Positions 1-5,620 of a stretch of 5,620 bases of DNA are shown here, one piece after another (the stretch's first letter is position 1; every line of letters begins with the position of its first letter). The notes beneath the pieces are model-generated. The model ran no database searches and was not told where the DNA came from. It was given only the letters and a program-made list of their open reading frames with translations. The position numbers and the translations under genes are program-made. This DNA comes from Prolixibacteraceae bacterium (GTDB lineage: Bacteria; Bacteroidota; Bacteroidia; Bacteroidales; Prolixibacteraceae), in contig DAIDJX010000221.1 of assembly GCA_027451165.1 (NCBI GenBank), positions 1 to 5,620 on the forward strand, read 5' to 3'.

Positions 1-1068
1 GGGGAAATAGTTACGGGTGTTTTTCACCGGACCCAAACGCATGAAAAAGTCATAATTATCTTCAGAGTTCCAATCAAATTTTGAGTTATTGATACGGGTA
101 GGCACAATCATGGGATCACCGAAAACCGTATAAAATGAAAAATTGTCCATTAAAAAGAAAGCGCCATTATGATGCTCATCATCACCAATAAACCAGTTGG
201 TTACCGGAGCCTGCGGAGAAACGGCTTTTATGGCCGGGTGACCCGCAAGGATAGCCATGGTGGAATAAAACCCGGGATAGGAAATGCCCATAACCCCGAT
301 ACGACCGTTATTGTTGGCAACATTCTTTATCAGCCAGTCAGCCGTATCGTACGTATCACTGGCTTCATCAATGTCGTTCCCTTTTTTTTCGGGGTTGAAG
401 GGTCTGACGTTTACAAATTTACCCTCGCTCATGTACCTCCCGCGTACGTCCTGAAATACGAGGATATACCCTTCTTTAATATACCGGTAATAGGCCATAA
501 GGAATATGTTGTACTCCTTTTCACCTCCGGGCTCCGAGTTATAAGGTGTGCGCACCAGAAGAACAGGGGCAGGTTTGTCTGTTTTCTTCGGGCTGTATAC
601 AGAGGCAAACAATTTAACACCGTCACGCATGGGGATATAAACCTCCTTTTTATCATAAGTTGCTTTTATTCCTTCCATGCTGTTTTCGGGCATTCCCTCC
701 AATCCGCGGGAAAAGGTCAATGGTTCATTCAGGTTTCCCTGTTTAAACTGACCGGTAATTTTTTTATAGTCAACGTCTACTTTGCCGGCATACGAGATGC
801 CTCCCGGGACAAAGGTGAATTCAAGATCAGGCGGAGTGAATGACACTGTTGTGAAAGGGATGCCAAATTGTCCCTGGTCAGGACTGTCCCATGTCCCGCT
901 CCATTTACCGCTGTCCATTTTCAGGTGCAGATCGATTTTCAGGTTCATCCCCTGAATTTTCAGGAAACTGTGCCAGTCACCGGAAATGGATTGTGAAAAT
1001 CCCGGATTTACCAGTAAAACAAACAGTGCTGTTAGCACCATAGTCCTGTAGACTTGATCTCTTTTCAT
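1..1068 (-). CDS. Secreted CocE/NonD-family serine hydrolase (alpha-amino-acid ester hydrolase-like), partial: C-terminal part beyond window
   Basis: The frame is open from ATG at 1068 to the window edge, so 356 N-terminal codons of a protein that usually has about 600-650 residues are visible. Residues 1-26 form a Sec signal peptide (basic start, hydrophobic core, cleavage near GFSQ), implying export. Residues about 27-120 are a small beta-rich domain (ISGDW, then SPDQGQFGIP) often seen ahead of alpha/beta hydrolases in Bacteroidota. The hydrolase fold starts near residue 142 (EVYIPMRDGVKLFASVY). Visible motifs are RTPY (Tyr176, likely oxyanion hole as in cocaine esterase), DVRGRYMSEG (207-216) and the nucleophile elbow GISYPG with Ser263. 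SPQAP and GDDEHHNG (295-302) follow. Asp297 lies 34 residues after the nucleophile, where amino-acid ester hydrolases carry the first acid of their amino-group-binding carboxylate cluster (recalled from the family, not computed). The catalytic Asp and His lie outside the window. The likely reaction is hydrolysis of an ester or amide, perhaps of an alpha-amino acid; the substrate is unknown. Confidence 0.9.
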   Translation of the reverse strand, partial: MKRDQVYRTMVLTALFVLLVNPGFSQSISGDWHSFLKIQGMNLKIDLHLKMDSGKWSGTWDSPDQGQFGIPFTTVSFTPPDLEFTFVPGGISYAGKVDVDYKKITGQFKQGNLNEPLTFSRGLEGMPENSMEGIKATYDKKEVYIPMRDGVKLFASVYSPKKTDKPAPVLLVRTPYNSEPGGEKEYNIFLMAYYRYIKEGYILVFQDVRGRYMSEGKFVNVRPFNPEKKGNDIDEASDTYDTADWLIKNVANNNGRIGVMGISYPGFYSTMAILAGHPAIKAVSPQAPVTNWFIGDDEHHNGAFFLMDNFSFYTVFGDPMIVPTRINNSKFDWNSEDNYDFFMRLGPVKNTRNYFP

Positions 1069-1089
1069 AATTTTCAATGCATTTATGAA

Positions 1090-1121
1090 TAAAAATACCA
1101 CATTTCTGTGTAACCGGGAAA
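1090..1121 (-). promoter_or_regulatory. Possible Bacteroidota promoter for the CocE-type hydrolase
   Basis: Read on the minus strand, TATTTTTA (1097 down to 1090) matches the -7 consensus TAnnTTTG except for the last base. TTTC (1121 down to 1118) resembles the -33 box TTTG with one mismatch, 20 bp upstream. The start codon is at 1068, so a transcript would have a leader of roughly 15 nt. The match is imperfect and the region is AT-rich, so it may be chance. The alternative is read-through from the membrane-protein gene, whose stop lies only 62 bp upstream of the hydrolase start. Confidence 0.25.
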
Positions 1122-1130
1122 TTACTTCAG

Positions 1131-1769
1131 TCACTTTTTCCCAACCGATACCTCACCCGTTTTCTTGTTCAAACCAGCGCCATTCCCTCGTACCTCCACC
1201 CATGCCATCAGACTGAGCAGCAAGGCAATACAAATGATGGCACGCACGGAATAGATGGTTGCCAGGATGCCTTTGCTGGATAGAAGCGATAAAGCCGGGG
1301 CAATCATCATGCCGGTCCAGATCAGGAACGATTCGGAGTTTTCACGGGTTGTTATCAGGCGCTTGACCACCGGTAAGTAAGCTAAAACCAGGACAGACTG
1401 GATGAATATGTTGGATAAAACGTGTTTCTGGGTGAAAATCCAGAATACGGCAATGAGGGCTGCCAGAATGAGGCAAAAAAGATCGAACCGGTTGATTTTC
1501 GTACTGTGATCGCCCCAAATCACAATGGCTATGGTGATGGTCAGAACATAAATCACATCCACCGCACCCATTATATTGTCCAGCAGACCAAAATTTCCCG
1601 AGTGCAGATAAGTGACAATATTCATGATTACAGCAATGGAAAACATGACCCACATGGCCAGGGCCGGCCTGATCTCCTTTCTGACCAGTTGCCGGATGAA
1701 CCTGATCATCAGAAGAATGGTTATCAGACATACTGAACCAATAGAAAACGTTTTCAGTAATGTTTCCAT
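1131..1769 (-). CDS. Seven-helix integral membrane protein of unknown function, PQ-loop/SWEET-like arrangement
   Basis: I do not recognise a named family. The 212-residue product is very hydrophobic, with seven likely membrane helices at about residues 8-27, 36-56, 62-86, 96-113, 118-138, 147-164 and 167-191. It ends in a short hydrophilic tail rich in Lys and Gly (195-212). It has no cleavable signal peptide; helix 1 begins almost at the N-terminus. Helices 1-3 and 5-7 look like two copies of a three-helix unit joined by helix 4. In each half, a helix ends in a basic patch (RFIRQLVRK near 22-31; AYLPVVKRL at 130-138) and a Trp follows 15 residues after a basic residue (Arg25/Trp40; Lys136/Trp151). 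SWEET and PQ-loop small-solute carriers have this 3+1+3 layout, so a sugar or amino-acid carrier is possible, but no canonical PQ pair is present. ATG 1769 is chosen because helix 1 would be damaged by the internal Met starts at residues 21 or 39. A weak GGGGA lies 5 bases upstream. The neighbouring hydrolase gene follows after 62 bp on the same strand. Confidence 0.8.
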   Translation of the reverse strand: METLLKTFSIGSVCLITILLMIRFIRQLVRKEIRPALAMWVMFSIAVIMNIVTYLHSGNFGLLDNIMGAVDVIYVLTITIAIVIWGDHSTKINRFDLFCLILAALIAVFWIFTQKHVLSNIFIQSVLVLAYLPVVKRLITTRENSESFLIWTGMMIAPALSLLSSKGILATIYSVRAIICIALLLSLMAWVEVRGNGAGLNKKTGEVSVGKK

Positions 1770-1820
1770 AGAATCCCCGAAAGTATAATTTCCCTTTTAA
1801 AACTCATATAAATTATTAGT

Positions 1821-1853
1821 TTTAGGATAAAGAAATCAGAAATAATAAATTTG
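1821..1853 (+). promoter_or_regulatory. Bacteroidota-type sigma promoter for deoC
   Basis: TAAATTTG at 1846-1853 is a perfect match to the Bacteroidota -7 consensus TAnnTTTG. TTTA at 1821-1824 is a one-mismatch -33 box (TTTG consensus), separated by 21 bp. Transcription would begin near 1860, giving about 30 nt of leader before ATG 1892. This start site would leave no leader for an upstream TTG at 1865 and so supports the ATG as the true deoC start. Confidence 0.5.
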
Positions 1854-1891
1854 TCTGACGAAGATTGAAAGGTATTTATTTTCATAAAGTC

Positions 1892-2614
1892 ATGTTAAAA
1901 ATTGAACAACAACTTGCCAAAATGATCGACCATTCGATCCTGCATCCGACACATACCGATGCCGACCTGGAAAGGGAGTGTGCGATTGCGGCAAAGTACA
2001 ACGTGGCCTCGGTCTGTGTAAAACCCTATGCCGTTTCCAAAGCAGTTGAACTGCTGAAAGGTACGGATGTGAAAGTCGGTTGTGTCATCGGTTTCCCCCA
2101 TGGAAACAGTTCCTCGGCTGTCAAGGTTTTTGAAACAGAACAGGCCTGTAATGCAGGGGCCCTTGAAATCGACATGGTCATCAACATCGGAAAGGCACTG
2201 GGTGGCGACTGGGATTATGTGGAAAAGGAAATCAGGGCGGTCACGGATACCTGCCACCGGAACGGAGCCATCTTAAAGGTGATCTTTGAAACCGATTTTG
2301 TAACCCAAACGGAAGACAAGATCCGGTTGTGTGAAATCTGTACCCGGGCCGGCGCCGATTTTGTGAAAACCTCGACCGGCTATGGTTTTGTCAAACAGCC
2401 TGACGGAAGCTACAATTACACCGGCGCAACCCTGGCTGATGTGGAACTGATGCGCAAGTACGCAGGTCCTCAGGTACAGGTGAAATGCGCAGGTGGTGTC
2501 CGCACCCTCGATGACCTGCTGAATATGAAGGCAGCAGGAGCCACCCGTTCAGGAGCCACCGCAACCGTAGCCATCCTGGAGGAAGCATTTGTGAGATTCG
2601 GAAACGATTGCTGA
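1892..2614 (+). CDS. deoC: Deoxyribose-phosphate aldolase (DERA, class I)
   Basis: This cytosolic enzyme reversibly cleaves 2-deoxy-D-ribose 5-phosphate into glyceraldehyde 3-phosphate and acetaldehyde, the last step of deoxynucleoside salvage. From ATG 1892 it has 240 residues, normal for the family (about 215-260). Key residues are in place: Schiff-base Lys159 in FVKTSTGYG, second Lys198 in VKCAGGVRT, and Asp94 in EIDMVIN. They correspond to Lys167, Lys201 and Asp102 of the E. coli enzyme. Cys42 in VASVCVKP aligns with the E. coli Cys47 known for aldehyde inactivation. The phosphate-binding end is represented by GGVRT (201-205) and GATRSGATAT (216-225). An in-frame TTG at 1865 would add nine residues but sits almost on the predicted transcription start, and DERA proteins normally begin just before the (M)IDHS segment seen at residues 11-14. 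No good Shine-Dalgarno is present; GAAAGG at 1867-1872 is 19 bases from the ATG, too far. The rhamnosidase gene follows 96 bp downstream, perhaps cotranscribed. No other nucleoside-salvage gene is visible. Confidence 0.95.
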   Translation: MLKIEQQLAKMIDHSILHPTHTDADLERECAIAAKYNVASVCVKPYAVSKAVELLKGTDVKVGCVIGFPHGNSSSAVKVFETEQACNAGALEIDMVINIGKALGGDWDYVEKEIRAVTDTCHRNGAILKVIFETDFVTQTEDKIRLCEICTRAGADFVKTSTGYGFVKQPDGSYNYTGATLADVELMRKYAGPQVQVKCAGGVRTLDDLLNMKAAGATRSGATATVAILEEAFVRFGNDC

Positions 2615-2633
2615 ATCAAAGATCTTCTAAGTA

Positions 2634-2674
2634 CCCTGTGTAACTCTGTGATCCCTCCGTGTAACTCGGTGTAA
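2634..2674 (+). repeat. Four-unit degenerate ~10-bp tandem repeat, array A (consensus CTCTGTGTAA)
   Basis: The units are CCCTGTGTAA (2634-2643), CTCTGTGATC plus one extra C (2644-2654), CTCCGTGTAA (2655-2664) and CTCGGTGTAA (2665-2674). Each differs from CTCTGTGTAA by zero to three bases, mostly in the third or fourth position or the last three. The array fills nearly half of the deoC-rhamnosidase gap and ends 36 bp before the rhamnosidase start. The period is close to one DNA helical turn. A matching array in the opposite orientation lies after the rhamnosidase gene. Function is unknown; phased protein-binding sites or a dispersed intergenic repeat are possible. Confidence 0.75.
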
Positions 2675-2683
2675 CAAAAAAAA

Positions 2684-2691
2684 CAGCTTTG
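2684..2691 (+). promoter_or_regulatory. Weak candidate -7 element before the rhamnosidase gene
   Basis: CAGCTTTG matches TAnnTTTG at every fixed position except the first. No TTTG-like -33 box is found 19-21 bp upstream, where the last units of repeat array A lie. Start of transcription would fall near 2698, leaving a leader of about 13 nt. This could be a weak or activator-dependent promoter, or chance, with the gene read from the deoC promoter instead. Confidence 0.2.
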
Positions 2692-2710
2692 AATATTTAT
2701 TTCAACCATC

Positions 2711-5470
2711 ATGTACAAATCGATTATTGTCACAACTGCATTTTGTCTGCTGACATTTTTTTCTTCAGGAAAAATCAACCCCACCCAACTCACCTGTGAA
2801 TACCTGACCAATCCCCAGGTAGTGGATGTCATCCAGCCCCGGCTTGCCTGGATCAATGAAGCCGGAAAAGGGGAAAGGGGTCAGTATCAAACCGCATGGC
2901 AGATCAGGGTAGCTTCATCGGTTAAAAAATTGGGACAACCCGACTTTTGGGACAGTCAAAAAGTATCCGGCAGTCAATCCTGCAGGATTGAATATCTGGG
3001 GAGACCCCTTCCCTCCGGAACGGAGTGCTGGTGGCAGGTCAGGGTTTGGGATAAAAACAATATAGCTTCAGAATGGAGCGAACCGGCTTTCTGGAGGATG
3101 GGAATCCTGAATCCTTCGGAATGGAAAGCAACATGGATTGGCGCTCCATGGGAAGGGGAAGAGCATTTCAAAAAGCCGGCTTCTCCCGGACAAAAGTTTG
3201 AAGAATTCGGACCACCCGCACCGCTGCTCCGGAAATCCTTCAGGACAAATAAAAAGATTGCCCAAGCTGTTGCGTTTGTTACAGGCCTCGGGTATTTTGA
3301 ATTTTATGTAAATGGTACAAAAGTGGGCAATGATGTGATGGTACCCAATGTCACCAATTACAGCAAAAGGCCTTTATTGGGGCAGATGTACATCAATGTT
3401 GAGGATAACTTTCAGGATTACAAGGTGATGTACCTGGCTTACGATGTCACATCCCTCCTGAAGAATGGGGAAAATGCAATTGGCGCCATCCTGGGAAACG
3501 GGTTTTACAATCCCAGGAAGTACTGGTGTGAAGGCTTTGGTACCACCCGCTTCCTGGGACAACTGGTGATCACCTATTCAGATGGAACAACGGAAACTGT
3601 GGTCAGCGATGATAGCTGGAAAGCAGCAAAAAGTCCCATTCTGAAAAACATGGTTTATTACGGGGAAACCTACGATGCCCGGCTGGAACAACCTGGTTGG
3701 TGCAACGCCGGTTTTAACGATTCCGGTTGGGAAAAAGCAGCGCTTAAAAAGGCACCTTTGGGAAGATTGGTAGCGCATACCTCACCCACCGACAAAGTCA
3801 TGGAACAATTGAAACCTGTATCTATAAAGAAACTGGAGAATGGGAATTATTTTGTCGATTTCGGCAAGGAAATTTCCGGATGGGTAAGGCTGGTCAATGT
3901 TTCTGCGCCTTCCGGGCACAAAATTGACCTGAAATTCAATGCCAATGAGTATTCAGGAGACAATACCTACATTTTCAGTGGGAAAGGAAAGGAAAACTAT
4001 GCCCCTCGCTTTAACTGGTTTGTTTTCAGCGGTGTGAAAATTGTTAACTGGTATGGAGAACTGAAACCGGAGAACATTCTGGCTGAAGCAGTCAATACGG
4101 ATGTCCCGGAATCGGCTGAATTTGAAACCTCCAGTCTGCTTTTTAACCAGATCAATGAAATCTGGAAGCGCAGCCAGAAGGACAACATGCATGGCGGATT
4201 GGCCAGTGATTGTCCGCACAGGGAACGAAGCGGCTACACCGGCGACGGACAGGTAGCCTGTGTGACGGTCATGCACAATTTTGACGCGAAAGCATTTTAC
4301 CAGAAATGGATCACCGACATGCGGGATGCCCAAAATCCGGAAACCGGCTATGTGCCCAATGGGGCGCCATGGCAGCCGGGTTGCGGGGGCGGAGTAGCCT
4401 GGGGAGCAGCGATCTGCATCATGCCCTGGGAGTTTTACCAGCATTACGGCTCAAAGGATATGCTCACTGACAATTATGAAGCGATGAAGGGGTATATCCG
4501 CTACATGCAAACCTGGGTAGATCATGAAGGGATCATGTTTTCCAAACGAACCGGCAATGATGGCAAAATCCTGAAATGGTTCAACCTCGGGGATTGGGTA
4601 GCTCCCGGTCAGTTACCCCCGGATGACATGGTTCACACCTTTTATTTCTGGCGCTGTGCCGATATCACGGCAAAAGTGGCAAAAATTACAGGTCACATGG
4701 AAGAATCTGCGGATTATGCTGCCATGGCAGAACATACCCGCCAGGCTTTTCAGAAGAGATTCTTTAACGAAACCGAAGGGACTTACGGAAAAGCAGGCGG
4801 TAACATCTTTGCACTGAAAATGGGTGTTCCGGCCACCCAATACGACCGGGTGGTAAAAGCACTGAAAGAAGACATCAAAGCGAATAAAGGACACCTGGAT
4901 ACCGGGATTTTCGGCACGCAGTTCTTCTTTGAAGTGCTGGCTGACAATGGCATGCAGAATCTGGCGTATGAAGCCATGAACAAAAAAGACGAACCGGGCT
5001 ACGGTCACTGGATAGAGCTGGGATCTACAACCTCCCGCGAACAATGGAGCGAAGAAGGTTCCCACAATCACCCCATGTTTGGTGGCGGACTAACCTGGCT
5101 GTACAGGAAACTGGCCGGCATGCAGGTGGATCCGGAGAACCCGGGTTACCGGAACATCATCTTCAAACCCATGCCGGCAGGGGGCCTCACATGGGCAAAA
5201 TACACCAACCAGACCCCTTACGGGAAAGCTGGAATATCCTGGAGAAAACAAGGAGGAACATTTGTTATTGATATTACAGTTCCGGTGGGCAGTGAAGCCA
5301 TGGTTTATGTTCCATTGCTTAAAAAGAGAATAGTAACTGAAAACGGAACAGAAATCTCAAAAGATTCCGGATCTCAACCCTCCAAAACCGGTATTCAAAT
5401 GTTCCAGGATGAAGAAGGATACCGCCTTCTCAAACTGTATTCCGGTGATTACCATTTTGTTTCCAACTAA
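2711..5470 (+). CDS. Secreted alpha-L-rhamnosidase, glycoside hydrolase family 78
   Basis: The enzyme releases terminal alpha-L-rhamnose from glycans or plant glycosides by an inverting mechanism. The 919-residue protein is complete. Residues 1-20 form a Sec signal peptide (MYKSII, hydrophobic core, FFSSG). An Ig/Fn3-like domain follows (about 23-131, ending near SEPAFWRMG), then the rhamnosidase N beta-sandwich (about 184-350; GLGYFEFYVNGTKVG, GNGFYN), a second beta domain (about 368-465; VDFGKEISGWVRL), the six-hairpin catalytic barrel (about 470-810) and a C-terminal beta domain (about 815-905). The catalytic motif SDCPHRERSGYTGD contains Asp500, Glu505 and Asp512, with the same spacing as Asp567, Glu572 and Asp579 of Bacillus RhaB. 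Glu505 is the likely general acid. TTSREQW supplies Glu777, the likely general base, ahead of SHNHPMFGG (784-792). The family motif GWTGD is GYTGD here. An in-frame TGA at 2690-2692 makes ATG 2711 the longest start. No lipobox is evident, so the product is probably periplasmic or secreted. No rhamnose transport or catabolic genes adjoin it, so the natural substrate is unknown. Confidence 0.96.
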   Translation: MYKSIIVTTAFCLLTFFSSGKINPTQLTCEYLTNPQVVDVIQPRLAWINEAGKGERGQYQTAWQIRVASSVKKLGQPDFWDSQKVSGSQSCRIEYLGRPLPSGTECWWQVRVWDKNNIASEWSEPAFWRMGILNPSEWKATWIGAPWEGEEHFKKPASPGQKFEEFGPPAPLLRKSFRTNKKIAQAVAFVTGLGYFEFYVNGTKVGNDVMVPNVTNYSKRPLLGQMYINVEDNFQDYKVMYLAYDVTSLLKNGENAIGAILGNGFYNPRKYWCEGFGTTRFLGQLVITYSDGTTETVVSDDSWKAAKSPILKNMVYYGETYDARLEQPGWCNAGFNDSGWEKAALKKAPLGRLVAHTSPTDKVMEQLKPVSIKKLENGNYFVDFGKEISGWVRLVNVSAPSGHKIDLKFNANEYSGDNTYIFSGKGKENYAPRFNWFVFSGVKIVNWYGELKPENILAEAVNTDVPESAEFETSSLLFNQINEIWKRSQKDNMHGGLASDCPHRERSGYTGDGQVACVTVMHNFDAKAFYQKWITDMRDAQNPETGYVPNGAPWQPGCGGGVAWGAAICIMPWEFYQHYGSKDMLTDNYEAMKGYIRYMQTWVDHEGIMFSKRTGNDGKILKWFNLGDWVAPGQLPPDDMVHTFYFWRCADITAKVAKITGHMEESADYAAMAEHTRQAFQKRFFNETEGTYGKAGGNIFALKMGVPATQYDRVVKALKEDIKANKGHLDTGIFGTQFFFEVLADNGMQNLAYEAMNKKDEPGYGHWIELGSTTSREQWSEEGSHNHPMFGGGLTWLYRKLAGMQVDPENPGYRNIIFKPMPAGGLTWAKYTNQTPYGKAGISWRKQGGTFVIDITVPVGSEAMVYVPLLKKRIVTENGTEISKDSGSQPSKTGIQMFQDEEGYRLLKLYSGDYHFVSN

Positions 5471-5477
5471 CCCCGGA

Positions 5478-5497
5478 GAAGGATTTTTAAGTCCTTC
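5478..5497 (+). terminator. Stem-loop just after the rhamnosidase stop, possible terminator
   Basis: GAAGGA (5478-5483) and TCCTTC (5492-5497) pair perfectly. A T-G wobble and a T-A pair extend the stem to eight pairs around a 4-nt loop (TTTA). It begins 8 bases after the stop codon, where a transcription terminator or mRNA-stabilising hairpin is expected. No U-run follows, so it is not a canonical intrinsic terminator. Confidence 0.35.
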
Positions 5498-5545
5498 ACA
5501 GTAAATCAGATAAATATACCTGTTTCCCATGACAGATAGCTTCAG

Positions 5546-5586
5546 TTTCACAGGGTCTCACAGAGTAAACAAGGAGTCACACAGAG
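5546..5586 (-). repeat. Four-unit degenerate ~10-bp tandem repeat, array B (inverted relative to array A)
   Basis: Read on the minus strand the units are CTCTGTGTGA (5586-5577), CTCCTTGTTTA (5576-5566, 11 bp), CTCTGTGAGA (5565-5556) and CCCTGTGAAA (5555-5546). They share the CTCTGTG core of array A, the same unit count, and one 11-bp unit in second place. The array lies in the non-coding tail after the rhamnosidase gene, between the stem-loop and the window end. Units are more diverged than in array A. Function is unknown. Confidence 0.65.
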
Positions 5587-5620
5587 GGAAAATATTATTA
5601 TGAAGTTATTTTAAACTATG

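Noticed and set aside
169..843. A long plus-strand open frame (224 codons).
   Set aside because: It lies antisense to the CocE-type hydrolase, whose minus-strand frame shows a signal peptide and conserved catalytic motifs; the plus frame has no recognisable domain.
2711..2797. Rhamnosidase as a lipoprotein, with Cys12 or Cys29 as the lipidated residue.
   Set aside because: Cys12 sits inside the hydrophobic core and Cys29 follows QLT well beyond it; neither fits a lipobox.
2470..2856. A 128-codon minus-strand frame spanning the deoC-rhamnosidase gap.
   Set aside because: It overlaps the conserved 3' end of deoC and the rhamnosidase signal peptide, and would have to be translated through the repeat array.
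3953..4444. A 163-codon minus-strand open frame inside the rhamnosidase gene.
   Set aside because: It is antisense to the catalytic domain with its DCPHRERSG motif, and its translation shows no domain-like pattern.
2634..5586. The repeat arrays as a CRISPR or a classical transposon with terminal inverted repeats.
   Set aside because: The 10-bp units have no spacers, so they are not CRISPR. No transposase gene or target-site duplication is seen, and the copies are degenerate.
5600..5620. Possible starts of a next gene at the window end (ATG at 5600 or 5618).
   Set aside because: The frame from 5600 stops after four codons, and the ATG at 5618-5620 is the last codon visible, so nothing supports either.

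Overview
The window looks like chromosomal DNA from a member of the Bacteroidota, probably an environmental, polysaccharide-degrading one. Three things point there. A TAnnTTTG-type -7 promoter element (TAAATTTG at 1846-1853) lies before the aldolase gene. Shine-Dalgarno sequences are weak or absent before every start, and leaders are AT-rich. The gene content also fits: a secreted GH78 rhamnosidase and a secreted CocE-type hydrolase with the small N-terminal beta-rich domain common in this phylum. The taxonomic call is inference; no rRNA or other marker is present.

Layout. Positions 1-1068, minus strand: the first 356 codons of a secreted CocE/NonD (alpha-amino-acid ester hydrolase-like) serine hydrolase, cut by the window edge. 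Positions 1131-1769, minus strand: a 212-residue integral membrane protein of unknown function, with seven predicted helices and a 3+1+3 arrangement like PQ-loop/SWEET proteins. Positions 1770-1891: an AT-rich divergent intergenic region holding the best promoter in the window. Positions 1892-2614, plus strand: deoC, deoxyribose-phosphate aldolase, with all key residues. Positions 2711-5470, plus strand: a complete 919-residue GH78 alpha-L-rhamnosidase with an intact catalytic motif. Positions 5471-5620: a short non-coding tail with a stem-loop and a repeat array.

The genes form two divergent pairs: membrane protein then hydrolase leftwards, deoC then rhamnosidase rightwards. The two secreted enzymes would act in the envelope or outside the cell, the rhamnosidase trimming L-rhamnose from glycans or plant glycosides and the hydrolase cleaving esters or amides of unknown identity. 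DeoC is cytosolic and feeds glyceraldehyde-3-phosphate and acetaldehyde into central metabolism. No rhamnose transporter, rhaA/B/D homologue, SusC/SusD pair or regulator is visible, so a dedicated rhamnose-use locus cannot be claimed from this window alone.

The most unusual non-coding signal is a pair of four-unit arrays of a degenerate ~10-bp motif (consensus near CTCTGTGTAA). They lie on either side of the rhamnosidase gene in opposite orientation (2634-2674 and 5546-5586). I found no convincing new defence system, mobile element, CRISPR or RNA gene.
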